From positions 2,046,001 to 2,110,000 of the forward strand of contig WOAB01000226.1 of the NCBI GenBank assembly GCA_027886185.1: a stretch of DNA of 64,000 nucleotides, in the 5' to 3' direction. Positions 54,850 to 64,000 of this stretch are shown piece by piece; the stretch's first letter is position 1, and each line of letters opens with the position of its first letter. The position numbers and the translations under genes were made by a program. This DNA comes from Rheum nobile. Its lineage: Eukaryota; Streptophyta; Magnoliopsida; Caryophyllales; Polygonaceae. The notes beneath the pieces are model-generated. The model was not told the origin of the DNA, ran no database searches, and saw only the letters and a program-made list of their open reading frames with translations.

Positions 54850-55625
54850 CAACGGTCAACAAGCAATCGCCAAAATAAATACGGAGACATCCAAAATCTT
54901 GGATTGTATCAATCACTTGGACAAATCCTTAGAGGATATCATGTGTGGTATCCAAACAAAATAACCAATAAGCAATTTACTGAACTAGCCATCATTTAGT
55001 GGGGCATCTGGTTTCAGCGAAATCAAAAAACTTTCACTACAAACAATCTTGATACTGCGACAATTAAAGATATTACACGTTATATACAAAATCTAATTTC
55101 CATCTAGAATAAAACAATAAAATGGGATATTGACTGCACAATTGATAAACATATTAGTGTTAAAAAAGAAGGAATTTGAGGAAAATGAAAAACCTTAGAT
55201 GGAAAAAACCGCTCGCTAACTTTATCAAAATAAACATTGATGGATCCTAAAAAACCAATGGGATTCAACTTTTGGATACATCTTTAGAAATGACAAAGGG
55301 GAGCCATTTTCTGCAAATCAATGTGGCAAATCAACTGCCTTACGAACTCAAGCTCTGGCACTACAAAATGCTGGGTAAAGAAATTAAAATCGAAAGTAAC
55401 AATCTAACAATTGTAAATGTTTAAAAACAAATCTGGTACTACTCATGGGATATCGAAATTACTATATTTGATCTCCTATGTTTGTTACAATCTTTTCAGT
55501 CGACAATGCATATTTCTCATGTCTTTCGTGAAATCACTGTGGTGACCGATTTGATTACAAACCTTTGCCTCTGAAGGGATGTTGTAGGATGAAATTCAAG
55601 CAAATCTTGAAACCAATCTAATTCT
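54850..55625 (+). pseudogene. RNase H-type relic, related to 26640-27145
   Basis: Pieces read as IWFQRNQKTFTTNN, KKPLANFIKINIDGS then stop, KEIKIESNNLTIVNV, SWDIEITIFDLLCLLQSF and HISHVFREITVVTDLI in several frames. Order and phrases match the relic at 26640-27145, including the AATCTAATTCTTA downstream of the stop. Many stops; dead. Confidence 0.65.
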
Positions 55626-56507
55626 TAGCTTATAAAAACAATGGTCAACAACCGTTGACCCATGATGACACTTACGCTAATGACATTTTAAATGTGTTAT
55701 TAGGGATCATGAACTTTATATATTTATATTGAGGGTAATTATTATCTTAATTCCATTCCCTTAAAATTGTCATTTACTAAAATCGCTCTCTTATTAATCA
55801 AAATTATAATCTTGGTTCATAGTCCTAGTTTTTAAATTTTAAATGTGAGTTAAATCATTTGAAACCCACGAAAAATATAAAAATGAAATAGTACAGTTAT
55901 TGAGGAACTCTTTGTTTTAACAAAACCATTACAACAAGAAATGAAAAATAAAATGCGGCACGAAAATGTCATACTCACCTGCTAGGTTTAGTAAAGACTT
56001 AGACTATTACCCCATATACAAGACAAGAGGAATTAATTCTGTAACTATTTATGTGTTGATGAAACCAAAAGGGACATAATATGCAATTTAAAAGATAAGT
56101 TAATAACCATCCTCACCGGCTTTATAATCTAATTAAACAAGTCTCTTCAATATATAATTGGTAGCTAGTACACCGCAGAATGAAAGCTCAGCACCTTACG
56201 CGATTGAGTGATTCGATAACTACTAATATTTTATTTTAATTAATTAGTTTTTAAATATCAATTTATTTTCAGTGCTTAATCATTCTATAATTAAAGTTTA
56301 GCCATCAAACGATAGTACATACATGATACATATAATGTTATGTGATATACTATAGTTAAATTAGCTTTATCTTTTAATCCTTTATTAAGACAAATAGTTA
56401 GTAGTTATCAAATAGGGTCCTTTAATTTATATATCTAGTAATTGATCCGAATCTTCGTAATCTCATCCATAATAATATTTTAGGTTGGTTGGCTAATATG
56501 TGAAAGT
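55626..56507. other. AT-rich spacer, no gene
   Basis: No coding motifs or repeat structure recognised. Confidence 0.5.
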
Positions 56508-57297
56508 CAGAGACAGACCTACGTAGGAATCAAAGGAGGCACGACCCCCACTGAAAAAAAATCATAACTTTTTTTATTTTCCACCGCCTTCTACCTGAGG
56601 CTACCTCAATCGCCTCATTTCTTCATGTTCAATGTTATGTTATGTTTAATTGAATGCACAGTGTGTGATATGAATAAGGTGTTGAGATTATACAACTTAC
56701 TCATAAGTTTTTGTTTCTCTACATACTAAATTAATTAGATTGGGTGTTTAGAGAAATATCCTATGTCGAAAGTTGACTAATCTAATAATTAGAGTACTAG
56801 ATTAGATCATCTTCAATTTTTATTTTCGATAAATGGTAAATTGAGTTGATCGATATGAGATAGAACATACAAAGTTTATGTTCACCAAATATAAAACATA
56901 TCCAACCCTGTCATGTAATTTGACAAGATAGAGCTCTCCTAAATAATGTTTAGTTACCTAAACCACTGATTAGTCAATTAACCCTAGCATATCATTCTTG
57001 TCCCCATGAGTATGAAGAGAATTTTAATTATGCATCTGTTATGTTCACTCACTCTCGCTTAATTCTTGCTTTGTTGAAATTCTTACACCTCCTCCCTGCA
57101 TTGATGAATATTTGTTTTGTAATCTTGTACCCCTCATGGGGAACTCTCTTAATTTGCAATTATTAATAATGGTATCAGGCTAAACCCATCATATTGACCC
57201 AAAAAAAACAAAAAATTATTTAAGATGATAATTAAATTTGATTTTAGTTACGCAGGTCTTATGCCCCCACTGGACGAAAATCATGTGTCTGTCCCTG
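56508..57297. mobile_element. Decayed hAT element (about 790 bp)
   Basis: The left end CAGAGACAGACC and the reverse-complement right end CAGGGACAGACA are variants of CAGGGNCGGNC. Next to both ends is a block with GACCCCCACTG / GCCCCCACTGG as in 48831-49434. Flanking octamers TGTGAAAG and GGTGAAAC agree at six of eight. Inside, ATAATGGTATCAGGCT at 57167-57182 resembles a tRNA-Met primer site and may come from an older retroelement. Confidence 0.7.
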
Positions 57298-57971
57298 GGT
57301 GAAACGTATCCCTAATCACTTTCCTTATAAATATATTTTCTTTGTCCGAATAAGATTGTCATTCTATCTAAGAAACATATATTTTTCTAGGGATTTAGGT
57401 AATAATTGGCATATGTCCCTGTGCGCTGCATTTATATAGTTAAATATAACTTATATATTTAGTAGTGAATTAATCTTAATTATATAAAGCCAAATTTAAA
57501 TATTATATAAACGAAGTTTATTATTACTTATATAAAAATGAAATTATGTTTTTTAATAGTAGGTAAAGTATAAAAGGAGAATTATTGTCTATAACTCAGG
57601 AAGATAATCTTAATAATATGTTAAACTTTTGTCATACCAATAAAGTGATACATATATTAGCATTTTTACATTAGTAATTAGAAGGGATAATTAGTTATAT
57701 ATCTCTCAAATCTTTCTTATTTGGATATATATCCTTTAAAAATTAAAACTCATAAATTGGATATATATATTCATCACACTAAATACATATTGGTGTAATA
57801 TCCTTAATATATTTTCACCAAATAGTATTAATAAAAAAAGCTGGAATTTAGACTAAGATACATAATCATTAATCACCCATGACAACTCTTAAAAAACTCG
57901 CCAAAAAAATAAAAATTATACAAAAGCACAAGTGAAATCATTTTTTTTACATAATCACCATGAAATATACA
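57298..57971. other. AT-rich spacer, no gene
   Basis: No ORF above noise and no repeats recognised. Confidence 0.5.
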
Positions 57972-58809
57972 TGTAATTCCTTGGTTTTGATGGTAACAAA
58001 CATTTAACTAATATTGCTACTAAGTATTTCAGGATCAAACAAGGATGTCACAGGGAACAATTGGCAGTTTGGTTACGAGGAGGGAACAAAGAGTTCACCA
58101 GACGATTTGTTACCGCCGAAGGAACAACAATGCATTCACAACAACAACTGCAAATATCATAAAAGGACGGTTGTAAAACCGAGGAAGATTCTCCATGAAG
58201 ATCTTGCGGTTGAAATCGGCAAGCTTGATCGATTGCGCGGATTGGAAGATTTGGAGAGAGAAGATTTTATCTTATTCATTTGATATTATTTTAGGAGAGT
58301 TTTCCTTAGATAATTATTTCGGTTAAGATATTATCTTATTGGGCAAAAAGGATATCTTTTTGTTACTGGAAAGTGGGTTGAAGATATTATTTGATACTAG
58401 GTTATTCGACTACTATTAATAGAAGTGAGTTGTTCATTTCTAGAGGAAGAAACTCAGAGCATTTCATTGAGAGAGAAAAGAAGTGAAGGAGTTTGTGAGT
58501 CTTAGAGTTGAGTTCGTGTTCTTCGTTGTAGAAGTGATTCAAAACTAGGTGGTAAGTCTAGGGATTGAAGTTCGAGCTACAAGTGTAACCAATCAAGAAA
58601 TCAATAAGACAAGTAGACATATTCAAAATCCTCTCAAGCGAAAACCAAAAAAGGTAGTGGTTTTTCCTTATTAGTTATTTGACTAATTGGGGTTTTCACT
58701 CTAAATAGTGAGTTCTATTATTATTTTTTCTTGCTTAATTATTCTGTTGCACCTTATGTGGGAACAAAATATTTATTCCCTCAGACGAAACACTAACGAT
58801 CCAACAATT
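57972..58809 (+). mobile_element. Possible solo LTR (copia-like)
   Basis: It starts TGTAATTCCTTGGTTTTGAT and ends ACTAACGATCCAACA. The first part (TTGGTTTTGATGGTAACAAA) and the last part (TATTTATTCCCTCAGACGAA) recall the ends of long plant copia LTRs. No second LTR or primer site is next to it, and no target duplication is clear. The ORF at 58014-58283 lies within and resembles no gag or host protein I know. Confidence 0.35.
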
Positions 58810-59807
58810 TGTAAGATGTATTTATTTATAATTTTTATGTTTTGCTAAGGATAAATTTGACGTGAGTGGTTATTTGTGAATTAAATATGGATAAATGGTT
58901 ATTAAATATATATTGTAAGATAATGGGTATGTTTGTGCAAAATGACCTATATAAAGGGTGATTTATGCAATTTATCTTAAAATAAAAAAGGGTGATTATG
59001 TACTTTATTTTATGAATGTTTGTGTTTTTCCTTTTTATGTGTGAGTCGTTGAAGGTTTTTTATATTTAATGGGTGATTTTATGTATTTTATACTACATTT
59101 TATTTTATTTTGTTATCTTACTAACAAATTAATGATATTAAACTGATATCTATGCAATTTGATGGATATATATTTATATCCAAATTTCAAGTTTTGAAGT
59201 ATATATACCCAATGATGATGAACGAACCTCCGATCTAGGTCTGCACAAAAAGACGATCAAAAGGGTGCGACTTCTTCCTCGTAAGTTCTTCCGAAACTCA
59301 AGGAAGCATAGAGAATTCAATGGAGACTAGGGTTTCAAGAATACCTTTTTATACCTCCTTAATTAATTAGAATAATTAATTAGCCACCTTCCATCTTTAG
59401 AAGTCCTTTTAACATTTAAATTTTATTCATAAATATTTGTCTTTATAGAATTTGAAGACAAATTATCACATATAAATCATAAAATTTATATTGGAACTTG
59501 GTAATGGTGATAATTTTCTCTTCATCTATTGGTTCTAAAGGGTGGTGAATGATTAAATTGAAATTTTTTTATATTTTCAAAACATATTCAATGACTTTTT
59601 TATGATATGTTAAACTCTAAAAGGACATGTAAAAGTGAACGGAGGGAGACAATAAAATTTTAGAAAACATATTCATGAATTAATAGGAAAAACGTTTTTG
59701 ATATTTTATAATTTTAGTGTATAAGTATATATGGCGTAAACTAGCTACCATCTAAATTCAATGATTGTGCGGTGATCTATCTAAGATTGTATCATCTTTA
59801 ATATAAA
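58810..59807. other. AT-rich spacer, no gene
   Basis: No coding signal recognised; 59640-59660 has an AACGGAGGGAG phrase that may be the end of an old Stowaway-like MITE. Confidence 0.45.
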
Positions 59808-60165
59808 CTAGTGTAATACCCGTGCATTGCACGAGATTTGTTGATATTTTTCTTACATTTGTAAAAATAGTATATTTTAATTATTGATGAGTAATTGGTT
59901 AAATATATATTTGATTAGTTATTTTAAAAAAAATGACTAATCGACAAAAAAATATTCAAGATATACAGAAAACTAAATTATATAAAGAGAGACGGTACTC
60001 CCCATAACTTTATTAATAATAAAAATTGCCTAAGTAGTCTTTCAAACAGGTAAAGTCAAACCCCTTACATCAATACTACTAAAACCATCAAACATAATAA
60101 AATTGTTCATATAATATATGAATATGAAACGATAAACATAAAATGTGGAACAATGTTCAAAATTG

Positions 60166-60717
60166 CTACAAATTATCAAAAACTTCCTTGTATACTACAT
60201 TGGTTGTAGTATTATATTTCTTCTTGTCTTTGTCGCAAATCAATATCTTCAAACCTTTCTTGCTAGTCACCCTTGATGATGCAACATAAAATTGGCCATG
60301 ACTGAAAACAGGGCGTGAAAGATACAAACCGACATTTGCAAGAGATTGACCCTGTCTTTTGTTTATGGTCATAGCAAAACATACACTCAAGGGAAATTGT
60401 CTTCGTTGAAACTTGAAAGGGAATGAAGTGCCTGATGGTGGCATTATCATGCGAGGAATCAAAACCGTATGTCCGATATTGTTGCCTGAAATAATTCTCC
60501 CTTGTATGACATGACTCCCAAGTTGCGTGGTTATCAATCTCGTCATGTTGCATAAACATAAAGATTGATCAATATTTCGGAGCAGCATAATAGGCACCCC
60601 AACCTTTAGTTTGAGTACATGATTTGGCAGACCAGAACATCTAATACTGTTCAAATAATCAAACGTATAAATACTCGCATCACTGATAGGTGTCATTTCA
60701 TGCACCTTTACTAGCAA
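60166..60717 (-). pseudogene. Helitron helicase (PIF1-like), C-terminal part
   Basis: An open stretch of about 180 residues to the natural stop: YLNSIRCSGLPNHVLKLKVG, VPIMLLRNIDQSLCLCNMTR, GNNIGHTVLIPRMIMPPS, FPFKFQRRQFPLSVCFAMTI, NKRQGQSLANVGLYLSRPVF and SHGQFYVASSRVTSKKGLKI. These are the last PIF1-type helicase motifs of plant Helitron proteins (RQFPLxxxFAMTINKxQGQS and SHGQxYVAxSRV). The N-terminal part is displaced upstream by the insertion. Confidence 0.92.
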
Positions 60718-61985
60718 TTATTAGCATTATTTAGAGGAGTTTATGACTAGATTTGAGGTTAAGTCTGTAATCCAGAAGATGTGGAGAGAATTGAAGATAT
60801 CCAGGGATTTACAACTTAATGAAGGATGGAGAAGATGAAGATGGATGAGGATCCGCTTGAAGAGTAATTGGAGAAGGCTACCAACACTTGGTAGTATGGA
60901 AGAGCGGAAGAGAAGAAGTGAAGAGCTGAAGAAAGGAGAGGGCGAGTGTCACCGCCCCACGCCAGACTCCACCGCGACCCGACGGTGGGTCTCAGAGAAG
61001 GAAGCTGGTCGCGCCAGAAGACATCCGCCGCCCCGCGGTGGAATTCAACGCCCCGCGGTGGGCACGTAACGCCTCGCGGCCAGCGAAGACATTATTTCCT
61101 TATTTTGCATTTTCGGATTTCCCATTTTTATTTTATTTTATTTCCTTTACTATTTTCTAGGTTTAGCTTATTTTCCCTAGCCTATTTAAGACCTCTTTCC
61201 AGGTCTTGAGTAAGCAGACACTTTATCATCGTAGTTTTCTTTTCTCAATTAGGGTTTCATTCGCAAGTCAATGGAGCACTAATTTTCCCTTGTTCTACTA
61301 GACGTTTGAAGCAATACAGTTGATATGTTTGTGAGATTTCTATTCCTTGTTCTTATTCTTATATGTGTTGGTTTAATTCTCTTGATATTATTGAGTATTG
61401 ATTTATCGTTATTCTTCTTAGCCTGATCAACTAGGTTGAGTAATATTTATCAAATTGCTAGGATTTGCATATAGTGGAATACAAGTGCATATCTAGTAGC
61501 AAACACAATTGTTGCATATAGTGGAATACGAGTGTGCAATTGTGAGAGAGAATTATTTGCATGTTGAATAGTAAGGTTTTCTTCTATTTGCATGTATCCT
61601 ATATCCTTGTATGAATGCTATTGCTTTATTAGTGGTAAGGTTTTCTTCCATTGATATTGTAGTAAGTACTATCAACAACTGTCTGAATTGGTAGTTATTT
61701 ACGATTAGGGTAGGAACAACCATAAGAATAGTAAAAGAACTTGGATTTAATAGATTTCAGTGATCAAATTACATCTCTGTATTGTGGATCTCATTCTAGT
61801 GGAACTACTTTTCCCAAATCATATTCTCAATCAACTAAAGCTGTTTACTTTACTCTGTTTGATAACCAAAACCCCCCTTCCTTGTTACTTGTTGATCATA
61901 ATTGCATACTTCATTAGATCTTTCCTGTGGGTTCGACCCTTACTTGCTTGCTATACATCTGTTTAGTAGGTTTAAAAGGACTTTT
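60715..61985. mobile_element. Insertion within the Helitron helicase, LTR-like
   Basis: It separates two helicase pieces. The right side has TCCTGTGGGTTCGACCCTTA (61922), a phrase I associate with the 3' part of plant gypsy LTRs. Upstream it has a GC-rich patch (60840-61090) and a TATTTAAGACC TATA-like site (about 61183). The hexamer TTTACT, or AGTAAA on the minus strand, occurs at both junctions and may be the target duplication. TG/CA ends were not found, so the class is uncertain. A 40-bp motif with TTGCATATAGTGGAATAC occurs twice (61466 and 61513). Confidence 0.4.
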
Positions 61986-62199
61986 ACTTTGATTAGGCCA
62001 TTCAACGATATTTGCATTGCATATTTCGGCCACGTCAATCACTGTCTTTAACAGAACCTGACTTGCACAGACTATCCAAACTGAGATAGACCTTTCATCA
62101 CCAGGCAACGAAGACAATATATACTCATTAACTTTATCTACCTCTTCGTGTGTTGGAGCAAGAATTGCTCGTTCTTCAAAGTATGCAGGAGACAACTTG
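61986..62199 (-). pseudogene. Helitron helicase, middle fragment
   Basis: Encodes KLSPAYFEERAILAPTHEEV and DKVNEYILSSLPGDE, then after a one-base shift YLSLDSLCKSGSVKDSD and a stop. It is the block that normally precedes the EFLNSIxxSGLPNH motif of 60166-60717. The upstream end is cut exactly at TGTAACACCCC of the next element. Confidence 0.85.
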
Positions 62200-64000
62200 T
62201 AACACCCCCAAAACTTAACCCTTTTGGAAATGTATTACCGCCAGTGACCCCAGTGTTCCTTACCGAGATCACCCAAGGCTTTACCATAGAAATACAATTT
62301 ATGAAATGCGATTGATACACAAAGATCAAGCATTAAATTCCAAAACATAACATTGTCAAGGAAATAAGAGTTACGAGATTACAACCCAATCCCGAATAGG
62401 TCAAAACATAGTTTAAACCAAACACAACGGAAGACTAAGAAAGTACATTATAATCGGAGTTATTGTCCAAAGGATCATAACATGATTAAAGAAATAATTA
62501 AAACATTCAAAAACCACCGCCGACTCCATAGTCCTTCTAATCTTCTGAGCTACTTCTTAACTGATGTGCCGAATCAAACGGATGACACCAGCCAACCATG
62601 CAAGGGAAAATATTGGTTGGTTAGTCTAAATGAATAGACTAGCAATGGTAAAAAGCAGACTGGTTCGAAGCAGTCATATTAGGTTAGACTCATCGCTTCT
62701 CGGATAATAACCGATAACGGTAGTCAACCATCATATTCTTACTGGAATAAACAAGAGATATGCACAAGAGAAGATTCTGGAAGACTGAATCTTCACAGAA
62801 ATCGACTCGAAAGAAAACTCCAACGGAAAAGAGTCTTTAAGGAAGTAATGACAAATCTGGAAAGTTACAGAATCATACAACAATGATTTAAAACTGACTG
62901 AGATGCTTCGGTTCACGACCAACCTCATCGCCTACAGCGAATCCAGATTGGAAAGAGAACGTACTACATTCAAGTCAAGACGAGTTTTCCTAGCTGCACT
63001 GAACTTAGCTGCACTACTCGCCCAAGGTGTATTAATTATGTGCGTCAAGGTAGCACTTATCTGATTTATGTTTCAAAAACACACATCACGTTATAGACTT
63101 TTACATGTGTACCCCACCAATGGGACGACACATCTTAGTATACGTTTCGTCGAGAGTGACGTATACCGAAAGGTTTGTGACACCAGCTAAGTGTCCTGTC
63201 TCTACACACATGTGTAAGAGACCGATCATGATCATAGAATAGTACCAGATGGGGACGAGCCATCCCGATACCAGATTATAAAGAAACGACTGGACAGAGT
63301 CCGAGTAACGTTCCTATCTAACAGTGCTAACTAAACAGTTACATCACCACAACATTTACAGGATAAATCCACATAAAGGCCCGAAAGGCGATCACAGATA
63401 ATAGCGTTGTTCTAACAGATATACAACCTATTATATAATTTTCAAAACAGTTTATCAAAACCGTTTCCAGACAAACAGAATATTCATTCCAAATTAATTA
63501 CTCAGATAAACTACTGATAATTAATGTAAATATGGAACGAAAGAGCAAGAGCGAACCGCCACTTGCCTTACTCCGCAGAATAGTCTAAAGACGTCACTGG
63601 ATTCTGGGCTCGACACGGTATAGTTTCGACAGCACAACAACCTTCGAGTCGACCCATAAAAGGAACCATAAGTTAGATCCGACATAAACAGTACGAATCT
63701 AAACACGGCGAAAGAACACGAAAGGAAAGACGCCACGACGACAACCGACCAAGCCAAAGCCACAAAGGCGTTCTGGGCACTGGCGGCGGTCGCTGTTCTT
63801 GGCGGCGGTCGCCGTGAAGAACACGGTGGTCGCCGTGAAGAACTCAGACGACACAGAACGAGAGAAAACTCACCCCAAAACACGAGCGGTTCGGCCTCCT
63901 TCGACTTGCTTTGGCTTCTAACCTCCAAGGCTAACCAAAAGCTTCACAAAGGCACTCAGGAACCACACCAAAGCAACACCGGCGAGACCTCCAAATTCCG
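62200..64000. mobile_element. LTR-type element start, truncated by window end
   Basis: It starts TGTAACACCCCCAAAACTTA, a common start for plant LTRs, directly inside the helicase reading frame. About 1.8 kb of non-coding sequence follows with no reverse transcriptase or gag motif. GC content rises to the right. The minus-strand ORF at 63521-63928 is Arg/Ser/Pro-rich and unlike a known protein. The class and the other end lie outside the window. Confidence 0.45.
63778..63845. repeat. GGCGGTCGCCGTGAAGAAC short tandem repeats
   Basis: Three to four related units of about 21-24 bp (GGCGGTCGCTGTTCTT, GGCGGTCGCCGTGAAGAA, GTGGTCGCCGTGAAGAA) within the truncated element. Confidence 0.75.

Larger units (their letters stand above)
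59808..62199 (-). mobile_element. Helitron, 3' part, interrupted
   Basis: On the minus strand the 3' end reads hairpin CTCGTGCAATGCACGGG (59835-59819), then TATTACA, then CTAG (59811-59808), then T. This is the canonical Helitron end (hairpin, short spacer, CTRR, insertion before T). Upstream on the same strand lies the C-terminal part of the Rep/helicase protein. The helicase is split by an insertion (about 60715-61985) and its upstream part is cut by a second element at 62200. The 5' end is not in the window. Confidence 0.88.

Noticed and set aside
57167..57182. Primer-binding site TGGTATCAGGC of an LTR element
   Set aside because: No LTR end next to it on either side and it lies inside a hAT element; kept only as a remark.
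58014..58283. 89-residue ORF as a possible gag
   Set aside because: No zinc knuckle or gag motif; it lies in a region that looks like an LTR.
63521..63928. Minus-strand 135-residue ORF
   Set aside because: Low-complexity Arg/Ser/Pro composition from a GC-rich minisatellite; no known domain, inside a truncated element.

Overview
This is a window of nuclear chromosome from a flowering plant. The evidence for a eudicot is intron-containing genes with GT/AG junctions, AT-rich intergenic DNA, tRNA-Met-primed copia elements, and CACTA, MULE, hAT and Helitron transposons. The exact lineage cannot be fixed from sequence alone; an asterid is a guess. Only two well-supported host genes are present, plus one EF-hand reading frame of uncertain status. 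Almost everything else is transposable-element DNA, much of it nested.

Host genes. (1) A seven-exon receptor-like cytoplasmic kinase of class VI_A (RBK1/RBK2 type) lies on the minus strand at 985-3346; all exons can be spliced into a 388-residue protein. (2) A VIN3-like (VEL/VIL2-type) PHD-FN3-VEL Polycomb cofactor lies on the minus strand at 21131-25364; its spliced frame is 677 residues and its first coding exon holds only 19 bases. (3) A short EF-hand ORF on the minus strand at 38859-39437 ends in a Ser-Leu tail encoded by a GA/CT microsatellite.

Mobile layer, left to right: a degraded Au-like SINE (~575-690); a 541-bp tandem duplication (4872-5945); a MULE carrying a plant-mobile-domain pseudogene facing a truncated transposase (6464-9848), with exact 24-bp GTSACG arrays at four sites; a non-autonomous element built of a 22-bp TGTGCAT array (10298-11785); a decayed copia element (16154-18354); a young gag-only LTR element with perfect TSDs (18994-20709); a long-TIR MITE just upstream of the VIL2-like gene (25884-26558); a LINE with a 14-bp TSD interrupted by a hAT element (27255-30069 and 28450-29149); a small hAT-like MITE (30373-30678); a complete-length but dead copia element (30777-35653).

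From 40264 to 52098 the sequence reads as one Stowaway-type MITE split by two large insertions. The first is a 6.7-kb CACTA element (40470-47178), which contains a MULE-like element, a captured NB-LRR leucine-rich-repeat fragment and a broken Ulp1-protease ORF. The second is a 4.8-kb Pack-MULE (47241-52028), which contains a hAT element and a captured WAT1/MtN21 transporter fragment with its intron. The right end holds LINE RNase H relics, another hAT, an LTR-like segment, and a Helitron (3' end at 59808) whose helicase is cut by two further insertions.

The most striking unexplained structure is short arrays with a 21-24-bp period and a conserved core. They occur in different DNA-transposon families, at the ends and inside introns. 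Premature stops in the retroelements are mostly CAG-to-TAG or TGG-to-TAG/TGA changes, the pattern expected from deamination of methylated cytosine.
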